Source: CAIVAT01 sp037131145
Lineage (GTDB): Bacteria > Bacteroidota > Bacteroidia > Bacteroidales > FEN-979
Assembly: GCA_037131145.1 (NCBI GenBank)
Contig: JBAXRP010000076.1
Span: forward strand, 1-17,422
Direction of reading: 5' to 3'
Length of the DNA stretch: 17,422 bases
Shown here: in pieces, positions 1-7,932 of the stretch
Numbering within the stretch: position 1 is the first letter of the stretch
Layout of the letters: each line of letters opens with the position of its first letter
The notes under the pieces: model-generated
What the model saw: only the letters and a program-made list of their open reading frames with translations
Databases searched by the model: none
Told to the model about the DNA's origin: nothing
Program-made: the position numbers and the translations under genes

Positions 1-2296
1 GCGAAAGAAAGACCACTACAATCAAATAAAACAGAAAGGAGCGGAAAAATGGAGGTTTCAGATGAAATTTCAATTCGGCAAAATGCTTTTGATCCCATAA
101 ACCGCTTTCATTTGAAGCCATCACAATAAACTTATAATCGCCGCCGGGAATGTTTGTATAATATACGCTTCTTTGTAAACCACAATCAACCCAGTCTTTG
201 TCGAATCCTTCCAACATGCACCGATATTTTATTTTCTCAGGATTAGTATAATTTAATCCTGCATACCTGAATTCAAGTCGGTTGGAGTATGATGGAATGG
301 ACAAAGGGGAGGTTATTTTTACAGCTTGTCCATCAACGAGGAATTCTTCAATAAAAACCGGGGAGAAGCATGATGAAACCGTTTTCATCAAACCGGGATC
401 AATAATAGCTACTCCTTTCATGGTTGGAAATAGCAACATTCCGTCGCGTGTTTTGCAGCCGGCAGGCGAAACGCCGCCATTGCATTCTAGGGTTGCCATG
501 CCATCGGCTTTTCCATACGAAACTGGAATCAATGATTTTACTTTTAGATCGGCAAAATCCAATAAATTCTGCCTTTTAATTTTGTATATTCCTTTATTGC
601 AGCTTATCCAGAAATACCCGAAATCGTCCTCAATAATATTAAGAACTACTTCATTGATCAATCCATCCTTTGTGGTAAATTGAGTAATCTTTCCATCTCT
701 GAAAAGGTTGAATCCATTGGCAGCAGTTCCAAACCACAGGTTTCCTTCCCTATCTTCAAATAAAGATAAGATGTAATCGTCGGATAATCCGTTTTTTTGG
801 TTAACCACGGTGATTTTATTATCATAGATTCTGTTTAAACCGCTTTCAGTTCCAACCCATAAATTTTTCTTTCTGTCTTCAAGGATACAGGTAACATTAT
901 CGTTTGAAAGTCCTTCCCGCGAAGTGAATGTTGAAAATTTGCCATTGTTAAAACGATTGATTCCACCTCCTTTGGTTCCAACCCATAAGACGCCTGATCT
1001 GTCGAAATGCAACGCAGTAACTACATTGTTTGACAGTCCGTTTACAATTGTATAAGTGGTGAATTTTCCATTTTTAAAACTTGTGAGGCCGCCGCCTGCG
1101 GTACCAACCCAGATTGTATTATCCAAATCTTCGGTAATGGCGAGTACCAATTGGTCGGGAAGTCCATCTTTTTGTGTAAAGGTTTGAACTTTTCCATTTC
1201 CCACTCTGTTCAGCCCTTTGCCGGCAACGCCGAGCCATAAAACTCCGGCATGGTCTTCAAATATGGGAAGAATAACATCTCCCGGCAATCCCTCCTTACC
1301 CGAAATAGTTTGAATAAGTTTCCTTTTAATTCTGTCTATCCCCGATCCGGAGGAACCTGCCCATATATTTCCTTCCCTGTCTTCAAACAAAGTAACAATA
1401 AGGTCACTCGAAAGACCTTCCTTCGTAGTAAATGGATAAAATTTCCCATTCATCATCCTTGTAATTCCACCGCCATTGGTTCCAATCCATAATATATCAT
1501 TAACGTCGAAAAGAAGCGCAGTAACGGCATTGTTTGTCAGTCCGTCTTTCATGGTGTAAGTAAAAAACTTACCCTGTTTGAACACATTCAGCCCGCCGCT
1601 TTTTGTGCCAATCCATAGATTCTGGTCTTTATCTATGGCAAGAGATTCAATGAAATCATCGGAAAGACCATCTCTGGAAAAATAATTTTGAATTTTTCCG
1701 TTTTCGATTACAGAAAGTCCTTTTTGTGTTCCTATCCAAATCCTGCCTTTGGCGTCAATCACAATCGAACGGATGTAATTACAGGCAAGTCCGTTTGCTG
1801 TATCATACTTCGTTATTTTTCCTTCTTTCAAATAATTTACGCCGCGTCCCGATGTTCCAACCCATATTCCGCCACTTGAATCGGCAGACAAGGCAAAAAT
1901 GCGATCATCTGATAATCCATTGGACTTATTATATCTTATAAACTTCTTGTTTTTCAACATAATCACTCCGTCGCCTTCGGTTCCTATCCAAAGGCTGGTA
2001 TCGCGGGTTCCCAGGAGCGTACTGATAAAATTCACTTTCAATTCCGGGATTACAGACTTGTTCATTGTTTTAAAAGTATTTCCATCAAATCTGACGAGTC
2101 CTTCTTCGGTTCCCAAAAACAACCATCCATCTGCTGTTTGTGCCAGGGTAAGGATAGAATTTACAGGTAAACCCTGATCCATTTGCCAATTGTCAACCTT
2201 CAACCTAAAAGGGGATATAACGGGTGGCGGCTGTATTTGGGAATATGTAAGGTAAACCGAAAGGTTAGAGAATATAAGGAGTGCAAGGAATTTCAT
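1..2296 (-). CDS. Double Reg_prop β-propeller sensor protein with Y_Y_Y domain (C-terminus beyond window)
   Basis: The reading frame runs off base 1, so only the first 765 residues are visible. Residues 1-20 form a signal peptide ending YSQ. Thirteen blades carry the Reg_prop signature (LWIGT..GG-like), near residues 58, 102, 144, 186, 227, 269, 311, 353, 395, 437, 479, 520 and 562. Their spacing is almost exactly 42 residues. A fourteenth blade (about 619-633, GMLLFPTMKGVAIIDP) gives two seven-bladed propellers. A Y_Y_Y domain follows (about 677-742) and then the start of a transmembrane helix (from about 753). Known relatives are periplasmic ligand sensors whose cytoplasmic part is a histidine kinase, hybrid kinase with AraC-type regulator, LuxR-type HTH or phosphatase; which applies here cannot be seen. 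The start at 2296 is preferred because it gives a clean signal peptide. In-frame ATGs at 2323 and farther upstream are alternatives. It lies 93 bases downstream of the ligase gene on the same strand. Confidence 0.93.
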   Translation of the reverse strand, partial: MKFLALLIFSNLSVYLTYSQIQPPPVISPFRLKVDNWQMDQGLPVNSILTLAQTADGWLFLGTEEGLVRFDGNTFKTMNKSVIPELKVNFISTLLGTRDTSLWIGTEGDGVIMLKNKKFIRYNKSNGLSDDRIFALSADSSGGIWVGTSGRGVNYLKEGKITKYDTANGLACNYIRSIVIDAKGRIWIGTQKGLSVIENGKIQNYFSRDGLSDDFIESLAIDKDQNLWIGTKSGGLNVFKQGKFFTYTMKDGLTNNAVTALLFDVNDILWIGTNGGGITRMMNGKFYPFTTKEGLSSDLIVTLFEDREGNIWAGSSGSGIDRIKRKLIQTISGKEGLPGDVILPIFEDHAGVLWLGVAGKGLNRVGNGKVQTFTQKDGLPDQLVLAITEDLDNTIWVGTAGGGLTSFKNGKFTTYTIVNGLSNNVVTALHFDRSGVLWVGTKGGGINRFNNGKFSTFTSREGLSNDNVTCILEDRKKNLWVGTESGLNRIYDNKITVVNQKNGLSDDYILSLFEDREGNLWFGTAANGFNLFRDGKITQFTTKDGLINEVVLNIIEDDFGYFWISCNKGIYKIKRQNLLDFADLKVKSLIPVSYGKADGMATLECNGGVSPAGCKTRDGMLLFPTMKGVAIIDPGLMKTVSSCFSPVFIEEFLVDGQAVKITSPLSIPSYSNRLEFRYAGLNYTNPEKIKYRCMLEGFDKDWVDCGLQRSVYYTNIPGGDYKFIVMASNESGLWDQKHFAELKFHLKPPFFRSFLFYLIVVVFLS

Positions 2297-2316
2297 AACA
2301 TTGGATTTGAACTTAC

Positions 2317-2324
2317 CAAACATA
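2317..2324 (-). promoter_or_regulatory. Possible Bacteroidota -7 box upstream of the propeller sensor
   Basis: The minus strand reads TATGTTTG here, matching the TAnnTTTG -7 consensus. No convincing TTTG -33 element lies 19-21 bases upstream. If it is used, transcription would start only a few bases before the ATG at 2296 and would exclude the upstream in-frame ATGs. The 93-base gap after the preceding gene leaves room for an internal promoter. One 8-mer match in AT-rich DNA is weak evidence. Confidence 0.3.
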
Positions 2325-2389
2325 CACAATAATTGCGCTTCATTGACGCGCCGCATGAAAAATTAAAAGATGAATCCACATGGAAATAG

Positions 2390-4291
2390 TTATTTTTTCG
2401 CTGAATTCATCTCACTTTCAAGAAGTTTCATGTTTCGCCTGATAAGCGTATCGTTTTCCCACTCAGGAACCTGTTTATAGGTGTTATACGCTTTCCGGTA
2501 GTCTCTCATTGCATAATATACATCGCACTTCTGTTTCAAAAGGGCGGGATGGTTTGGAATAATTAGTAAGCCTTCATTTAACATCGTCTCTGCTTCGCTG
2601 TATTTTCCATTCTTTTCATAGATTCTTGCCAGGTTTGTAATCACCTTTAATTTTGTCGGACAAAGCCGATAGGCTTTTAGATAGTCGGCTTCCGCTGCAT
2701 GGAAATCCTGCATTTCTTCATAAGCCTTACCTGAATATGAAGTTACCGGATTTGCCCATGGATCGAGATTTTTGAAAATTGACGTGGCTTGTTGTGCATT
2801 GAAAAGCATGTTTTGCCAGTTTTCGTTCTGAGCGTATTCAAGCGATTTCTTAATATATACTTCCTGTCTGACCGCGGAAAAACTAAAAACAACGGTAAAT
2901 AAAACGATGGAAACGAATGGAATCAGGATGATTTGTTTGCTGATGATTAATGGTTTTACAGGGTTAACCCGGCTATACATTGCTATTGCAGCGCTAAGAA
3001 AGAGTGAAAGCGCGGCGATGTGAAATGGCCTTTCATAAGGAAAATCAAAAACAGAAGCAACCATATATCCTGTCAAACCCCAAAGCAGGCAAAGGGACAA
3101 AACCTGATCCTTCTCCGCTCCTCGTCGTAAAACAACCATAAGATAATATATGGAAATGCCAAAAACTGACATAAAAAGTAAAATTCCGGCAATTCCCTTT
3201 TCGGCGAATACCCATAGAAAATCATTATGCGGACGTATCCAGTTCAATTCGTCCTTATCCGAAAACCTGCCCGCGTAGTAATGAGGCGCTACTATCTGCC
3301 AGTTCCCTGAGCCAACGCCGGTTGAAAAATTGTCGCGGATCATTTCAACTGTCAGAGACCAGGATTTCAACCGGTTTACATTCTGTCCTGATTTTGGATC
3401 AGCAATGGACGCCAATTGCCTTACATAAGGATTCCCACTGTTGATTAGTCCTGTAACCCCCATAAGCGAAATAGTCCCCATGACAATGAGTATGCCTGTA
3501 ACAATCATTATCTTCATGCGTTTGGAGATGATAGCGCTTCTAATAAAAAAGAGAGCCAATAAAAAAACTACTGTGGAGGAAATAAGTATTCCAGTCCAGA
3601 CTGCTCTCGTTTGCAGCAGAATAATCATTACAATCAGCAGAAGCAAGGATAATGCCGCAGCCAGTCGCCAGCCTTTTCTGAAAACAAATATTCCATAGAT
3701 ATTCCATGGAATAAGCATGAACAGTGAAAGTGAAAACAAATTCTTATGCGACATCACTCCAATTACACCGTAAATAAGCGGACGTCCATCGGTTAAAAAA
3801 GGTGAAGCTGCCTGAACAACGAAGATAAAATATTGTACCAATCCGATTGAAGAGGCGATCATCGCGGAAATTATTGAAAATTTCGCCAGAATTTCGCACC
3901 ACCCGTCAAAGCGGTTGAATAGCAATGAGCCAATAGCGACGAGAAAAATGAACTCTACGGTTTTGGTAAGGTCATAAATACCTTCCCTGAAATTCACAGA
4001 AAACATCATTGAGAAAATGATTGCCAAAACATACAACGCCAGTATCGGAAACAGTATATATCTGAAAACAGACAACTCTGAACCGTTCAATTCGCTTTTT
4101 GTAAAGTAGATAATCCCAAAGACCAAAAGGAAAATACTAAGCGCCAGAAACCTGGGCATCATCGTATAGTCAATCGCGAGAGAAAGATAAAAGAAAGGCA
4201 GGAACAAAAGGATAAAACCTGCATAGATTTTAAGAAAAATTCCGGTTGTTTCCCTGATTGGGATATTTTTTCCGGCCTTTTTGTTTTTCAT
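2390..4291 (-). CDS. O-antigen ligase/polymerase-like (Wzy_C family) membrane protein with C-terminal TPR repeats
   Basis: This 633-residue protein has about a dozen hydrophobic segments between residues 20 and 470, then a soluble tail. The Wzy_C-type core spans about 215-370. It includes QTRAVWTG (227-234), a large loop with NRLKSW (306-311), GVGSGNW (325-331) and the hallmark RPHNDFL (353-359), followed by EKGIAG. Residues about 515-616 form three TPR-like repeats. The family includes WaaL O-antigen ligases, Wzy polymerases and PglL-type protein O-oligosaccharyltransferases, which move a lipid-linked glycan at the outer face of the inner membrane. These cannot be told apart by motif alone. 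TPR tails are frequent in Bacteroidota members. It starts 27 bases after the stop of a T9SS cargo gene and is followed by a propeller sensor. A link to glycan attachment of secreted proteins or to A-LPS-type anchoring is inference only. Confidence 0.88.
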   Translation of the reverse strand: MKNKKAGKNIPIRETTGIFLKIYAGFILLFLPFFYLSLAIDYTMMPRFLALSIFLLVFGIIYFTKSELNGSELSVFRYILFPILALYVLAIIFSMMFSVNFREGIYDLTKTVEFIFLVAIGSLLFNRFDGWCEILAKFSIISAMIASSIGLVQYFIFVVQAASPFLTDGRPLIYGVIGVMSHKNLFSLSLFMLIPWNIYGIFVFRKGWRLAAALSLLLLIVMIILLQTRAVWTGILISSTVVFLLALFFIRSAIISKRMKIMIVTGILIVMGTISLMGVTGLINSGNPYVRQLASIADPKSGQNVNRLKSWSLTVEMIRDNFSTGVGSGNWQIVAPHYYAGRFSDKDELNWIRPHNDFLWVFAEKGIAGILLFMSVFGISIYYLMVVLRRGAEKDQVLSLCLLWGLTGYMVASVFDFPYERPFHIAALSLFLSAAIAMYSRVNPVKPLIISKQIILIPFVSIVLFTVVFSFSAVRQEVYIKKSLEYAQNENWQNMLFNAQQATSIFKNLDPWANPVTSYSGKAYEEMQDFHAAEADYLKAYRLCPTKLKVITNLARIYEKNGKYSEAETMLNEGLLIIPNHPALLKQKCDVYYAMRDYRKAYNTYKQVPEWENDTLIRRNMKLLESEMNSAKK

Positions 4292-4318
4292 GGACTAAGC
4301 AGCTTTGCCGGTAAGCGC

Positions 4319-7258
4319 CTATTTTAGCAATACCAGCTTCCTTACCGCCACGGTCAAATCGGTTTTCATTATTATATTGTACGTACCAAGAGAAGCTCTG
4401 GAAAGATCAAACTCATAATCCTTTTCTCCTTTACAGATTTTCCTGAGGATAATCTTGCCGGTTAAATCCTGAACAGATACGTTGATTACGCCGGTATATC
4501 CATTGGAAGGAATAATTTTAAACAGACCACGCGTTGGGTTTGGATAAATCTGAATGTCATTGCCGGTAAATTCTTCCATGCCAATAGTTGACTTTGCCTG
4601 TGTGATAGTAGCCTCTGCTGATAACATGTTTGATGGAATGCCATTATTAGAAATTGTGATTGTCGCTTTCCTCGGCTGATCCGAAGTGTTTTGAGTATAA
4701 TCAGCCACAATAGCGCCATTGCCTGATCCTGACTGTGTTACGGTACACCAGTTTGCATCGCTCTGAACCGACCAGTTTGTGTTTGATGTGACCTCAAATG
4801 CAGCGCTTCCGGCAATAGCGGCAACATTCTGATTAAGCGGCGTAACCGAAAGTGTTGGCGCAACTGCCGCCTGGGTTACTGTGACAATTACCGGCGGCAA
4901 TCCCGAAGCGGTTACGGTTACATTACAAATACGCGGAATTATTGAAACATTTTCCTGATATGTGGCGGTGATAATACCGTTTAAAGATCCGCCGGAAGAG
5001 ACCGTACACCAGGCTGCATCAGAAATTACAGTCCAGGTTGTATTGGAAGCTACATCAAACTGTGTATTTCCTGCCGCAATCGGTATATTCTGATTGGGAG
5101 GCGTTACGGATAGCAATGGCGCAGCTCCTTCCTGCGTTACGGTTACTATTTGCGGAGCAACGCCTAAACCTGAGACCGTAACCTGAGCAATTCGTGACGC
5201 GGCAATCGGGTTCTCTGAAAATTGGGCAAAAATGGTGTCATTCCCGGCGCCGGAAGTAGTTACGGTACACCAGGCAGCATCACTAACAACTGTCCAATCA
5301 ACATTTGCGGACACTTCGAACTCCGTTTGTCCCAACATTGAGGCAACATTCTGGTTTGGCGGCGTTACCGCGAGGAATGGAGCTGCGGGTGTGGTGAACT
5401 TTACTTTCAGACCTGAAGCAGTTCCCCCTGTACTTTGACCAACCGCTTTATAAAAATAAACTGTAGCCGGCGAAAGCCCCGATATATCTGCGGTGACATC
5501 CACATTAACCGAACCGGCTCCCGCTGAAACAATTGGGGTTGAATAGGTTAGAGAAATGGGGGTAAGACCATATTCGAAATGATAATCGGTTTGAATTCCA
5601 TTTGGGTTCACAATTCCGTTAAGCGTGGCAGATGTTATTGCAACAGAAGTTGCGGGAAGGGTGGAAACGAGCGGGGCGAAATCATACCTGAATGAGGCAA
5701 TTTTTGTTTTCCTGCTGCCGCCGCTGCCAATATACTGCGAAGTAAACCAGAATGTTTTATCATCGGTTGGATCGAGTGATATTTGAGCGTAATCGCCCCA
5801 GCGGTTAGCGCCGGTTTGTGAATTAGCTCCCACCTGGATTGTATCTTCTGTAAGGTCAAGAATGCCTGTCGCATTTGCATTAGCGCCCGCCGATTGTCCG
5901 CAGAATAAAATTCCGGGATTTATTGTAGTACTTGAAACTGAATATCCCATTCCTATCTCATTGCTGCCATTCATGCAAATACTACCCATCCAACGGCTGT
6001 GAGCGTCAGGCGCGTAAGTACCCTGCTGACGAACTTCCCATGCGGCAGCGGTTTTGCGCAATTCATACCAGCGGATACCGGCATGGCGAATGCCATCAAC
6101 ATTAACTGTATGGCAGCAGACGATTGTTTGGTAAGAGCCAAAATTCCGGTATTGCGGCACATTCATAATCACCTGCGGAATTCCATCAACCCGTTGACTT
6201 GTGCCCTTCTGCTCGATATTGTTCCAGTTATTTCCAAAATTACTGTTAAACGGCTGAACTTCGAGCTGTTGTGACCTCGCGAAGGTTGAATTTGCAGGTG
6301 TTGTCCAATCCACGGTCAACTCATAAAGCCATAACTGATCGGTTCCACCGCCAAGAGCATCGTCGTTGAATGCAATAAACATTCCCGGCGCGCCTGCGGG
6401 AGCGAAAGCTCCGTCGTTATCAATCGGCGGCACACACATGAATCCGTCAACAGAAGTAGGGCGCCAGGCATTGTTAAAGCCAAGCCCCTGGGCTGGCGCT
6501 CCAATCAGCATCTTGGCGCGTTCAAATACATATATATCGTTTCCGCCATTGTTATTGTCGCCCATATAATATCCATCCTGCCATATACTGAATTTTGGAT
6601 AGTCGGGCATGGAAGCCACCTGGAAAGAATACTGATGCCATGTTCCCGTTGGATCGTTGGTTGTTGAAACAGCCATCAGCATATAATTGGCGCCTGAATT
6701 GGGAATCGAAAATTCAGTTACAACCCAACGGTCGGCTTGTTCGTCATATAAAATAATCGGATCGCCGTCGTTTCGGTTTGCGCCTGGAACGTTTCCGAAA
6801 AGCAGGTTCAAATTTGTGGGACCTGCAACAAGGGTTCCGGTTTTATTATAAATTGCATATACAGTATTGATAGTTTGCATGAAGTGGTTAGGTCCTGCAG
6901 TGCCATTGCAATCAGGTGGATAATATGGTGAAGTTTGTCCGTCGAAATTCAATACCGGCGACCGGTTTCCCATTTTTGAACCCATGAAGTCCTGCCTCGC
7001 AGGATCGGCTCCCTTTGGCAAGGCAGTTGCGGCAAAAGGAAAGATACGGTTTTTGAGATCTTTGTTAAGGGTACGTTTCAAACCTTTCAGTTCCAGTTGA
7101 TGAAACTCATCAGCCGTCATTGGAGGGATATCGCGCAACGCTTTACTTATCCCGTAATATTTACCCTTGACAATGTCGGAAGGGTGAATAGGCGTTACCT
7201 GCGCCTGTAATGACAACAGGAAGAGAGCTAAAATTGAAGTAAAAAGTAAATTTCTCAT
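4319..7258 (-). CDS. Secreted T9SS type A cargo protein with a Fn3-like domain and three BACON domains
   Basis: This 979-residue protein begins with a signal peptide (1-20, ending LQAQ). Residues about 100-525 form a large β-rich region of unrecognised family, with motifs such as DPIILYDEQADRWVVTEF and a Trp/Gly/Asn-rich composition suggestive of a propeller-like fold. No catalytic motif was recognised. A Fn3-like domain follows (529-623, ATLNGIVNPNG...YFYKAVG). Three BACON domains come next (about 627-710, 715-797, 802-888), each opening with a (L/A)SVTP.NQN-like strand, carrying W-C-T-V in the middle and ending VTVTQ or TITQA. The tail (about 899-979, IQIYPNPTRGLF ... LVLLK) is a T9SS type A sorting domain, so the protein should cross the outer membrane and be released or attached to surface lipopolysaccharide. 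BACON domains often occur in Bacteroidota glycan- or mucin-associated proteins, but the substrate here is unknown. The start codon is supported by the signal peptide directly after it. Confidence 0.93.
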   Translation of the reverse strand: MRNLLFTSILALFLLSLQAQVTPIHPSDIVKGKYYGISKALRDIPPMTADEFHQLELKGLKRTLNKDLKNRIFPFAATALPKGADPARQDFMGSKMGNRSPVLNFDGQTSPYYPPDCNGTAGPNHFMQTINTVYAIYNKTGTLVAGPTNLNLLFGNVPGANRNDGDPIILYDEQADRWVVTEFSIPNSGANYMLMAVSTTNDPTGTWHQYSFQVASMPDYPKFSIWQDGYYMGDNNNGGNDIYVFERAKMLIGAPAQGLGFNNAWRPTSVDGFMCVPPIDNDGAFAPAGAPGMFIAFNDDALGGGTDQLWLYELTVDWTTPANSTFARSQQLEVQPFNSNFGNNWNNIEQKGTSQRVDGIPQVIMNVPQYRNFGSYQTIVCCHTVNVDGIRHAGIRWYELRKTAAAWEVRQQGTYAPDAHSRWMGSICMNGSNEIGMGYSVSSTTINPGILFCGQSAGANANATGILDLTEDTIQVGANSQTGANRWGDYAQISLDPTDDKTFWFTSQYIGSGGSRKTKIASFRYDFAPLVSTLPATSVAITSATLNGIVNPNGIQTDYHFEYGLTPISLTYSTPIVSAGAGSVNVDVTADISGLSPATVYFYKAVGQSTGGTASGLKVKFTTPAAPFLAVTPPNQNVASMLGQTEFEVSANVDWTVVSDAAWCTVTTSGAGNDTIFAQFSENPIAASRIAQVTVSGLGVAPQIVTVTQEGAAPLLSVTPPNQNIPIAAGNTQFDVASNTTWTVISDAAWCTVSSGGSLNGIITATYQENVSIIPRICNVTVTASGLPPVIVTVTQAAVAPTLSVTPLNQNVAAIAGSAAFEVTSNTNWSVQSDANWCTVTQSGSGNGAIVADYTQNTSDQPRKATITISNNGIPSNMLSAEATITQAKSTIGMEEFTGNDIQIYPNPTRGLFKIIPSNGYTGVINVSVQDLTGKIILRKICKGEKDYEFDLSRASLGTYNIIMKTDLTVAVRKLVLLK

Positions 7259-7288
7259 AAGAAGATATTTTATCAGTGAAATATTTCA

Positions 7289-7296
7289 CAAAATTA
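7289..7296 (-). promoter_or_regulatory. Possible Bacteroidota -7 box for the minus-strand three-gene cluster
   Basis: On the minus strand this reads TAATTTTG, matching TAnnTTTG, about 30 bases upstream of the ATG at 7258. No clear TTTG -33 element is found 19-21 bases farther upstream. The position just before the first gene of a tightly spaced minus-strand set is reasonable. It is a single-motif call. Confidence 0.35.
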
Positions 7297-7348
7297 CAGA
7301 AATAACGATTGGAATCCGGTATGATGAAGGTTATTTTTGCTCCAGCGA

Positions 7349-7390
7349 GGTTCAAGGTTCAAGGTTTCAGGTTTCAGGTTCCAGGTTCCA
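7349..7390 (+). repeat. Heptamer tandem array of six units arranged as three doublets
   Basis: Six contiguous 7-base units occupy exactly 42 bases: GGTTCAA, GGTTCAA, GGTTTCA, GGTTTCA, GGTTCCA, GGTTCCA. Each variant occurs twice in a row. The array ends three bases before the left terminus of the inverted-repeat element at 7394. Such degenerate heptamer runs are familiar in Bacteroidota intergenic DNA, but their role is unknown. The array lies between divergent genes and outside both putative promoters. Confidence 0.85.
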
Positions 7391-7393
7391 AAT

Positions 7394-7551
7394 TTGAGTC
7401 CACTCTGAAAAGTGGTTATACAAATTATAGTTTGGCTAAAGCCCAGTTTAATAGCAACTTGAATTTCCACGACCTTAAGGTCGTGGCAATTGATAATCAG
7501 CTTCATAGTTGGTTTTTGCTAAAAAATATTTACTTTTTGGAGCAGGCTCAA
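7394..7551 (+). mobile_element. MITE-like terminal-inverted-repeat element, copy 1 (158 bp, partly decayed)
   Basis: The element begins TTGAGTCCACTCTGAAAAGT and its right end, read on the minus strand, begins TTGAGCCTGCTCCAAAAAGT (15 of 20 matches). Inside are a GGCTAAAGCC palindrome (7434-7443) and a central 30-nt palindrome (7462-7491) with one mismatch, centred on CCTTAAGG. The left 107 bases align without gaps to copy 2 at 13630, with 15 mismatches by hand count. The right 50 bases are much more diverged and have lost the subterminal palindrome present in copy 2. There is no coding capacity and no transposase in the window. It could be a MITE, a REP-type hairpin element or a conserved regulatory repeat; the TIRs favour a mobile origin. 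It fills most of the space between two divergent genes. Confidence 0.75.
7462..7491. repeat. Central palindrome of element copy 1
   Basis: This is an inverted repeat with 15-base arms and no spacer, centred between 7476 and 7477. All pairs match except one (7466 against 7487). The inner 20 bases, CCACGACCTTAAGGTCGTGG, are perfect. Copy 2 has the equivalent sequence with one base pair exchanged on both arms, so the symmetry is kept although the sequence differs. Confidence 0.85.
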
Positions 7552-7563
7552 GGATATTATCTC

Positions 7564-7571
7564 TACTTTTG
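7564..7571 (+). promoter_or_regulatory. Possible Bacteroidota -7 box for the 90-residue protein and branching enzyme genes
   Basis: TACTTTTG matches TAnnTTTG and lies 19 bases before the ATG at 7591. The nearest TTTG-like -33 candidate (7536-7539) falls inside the right terminal repeat of element copy 1. Its spacer is 24 bases, longer than the usual 19-21. If the promoter is real, the element's right end may contribute to it. Confidence 0.35.
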
Positions 7572-7590
7572 AAGTCAAAATTTTTTACTT

Positions 7591-7863
7591 ATGGCACACC
7601 ATACAGAAACCACAGAACATCTGACCCATGAACAGCTTAAATTTAAAGAACATACTGAGCGTGCCGGTCATTTTATTAAAATTGATCTTTTCCGCTCGGC
7701 GAGAGAGGAGTATAAAGAAGCTCTGAAATACAAGTCTGGCGATGCGCTTTGTATTCAGAGGATTGATGAAATGAATAGTAATATCGCAAGAGACAGGAAA
7801 GCCGTTCTGGTTATTGCTCCGTTGGTTATTCTGTTAATTCTTGCCGTTGCCTTGTTTGTCTGA
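7591..7863 (+). CDS. Small tail-anchored protein with a TPR-like helix pair, unknown function
   Basis: This 90-residue protein has a hydrophilic, His/Glu-rich N-terminus. Residues about 24-60 (AGHFIKIDLFRSAREEYKEALKYKSGDALCIQRI) resemble one TPR-like helical hairpin. After charged residues (ARDRK) comes one strongly hydrophobic segment (about 71-90) that reaches the C-terminus. It has no signal peptide, so a tail-anchored inner-membrane protein with a cytoplasmic head is the simplest topology. I do not recognise a named family. It is the first gene of a plus-strand group and ends 69 bases before the branching enzyme, so the two may share a transcript. Coding status rests on the coherent protein architecture and the position just after an intergenic region. 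Confidence 0.75.
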   Translation: MAHHTETTEHLTHEQLKFKEHTERAGHFIKIDLFRSAREEYKEALKYKSGDALCIQRIDEMNSNIARDRKAVLVIAPLVILLILAVALFV

Positions 7864-7932
7864 AAAACAGGATTGTAAACCAACTTTCACGAAACTGCTT
7901 TTTAATAGGCATTATTAATCATTCCTGGCGAT

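Noticed and set aside
282..683. Plus-strand open frame of 133 codons, and several others across 1250-2177
   Set aside because: They are antisense to the well-supported propeller sensor, and their translations show no domain pattern or signal peptide.
7349..7390. CRISPR array
   Set aside because: The units are 7 bases and contiguous with no spacers, and no cas gene is present. It is a simple tandem repeat.
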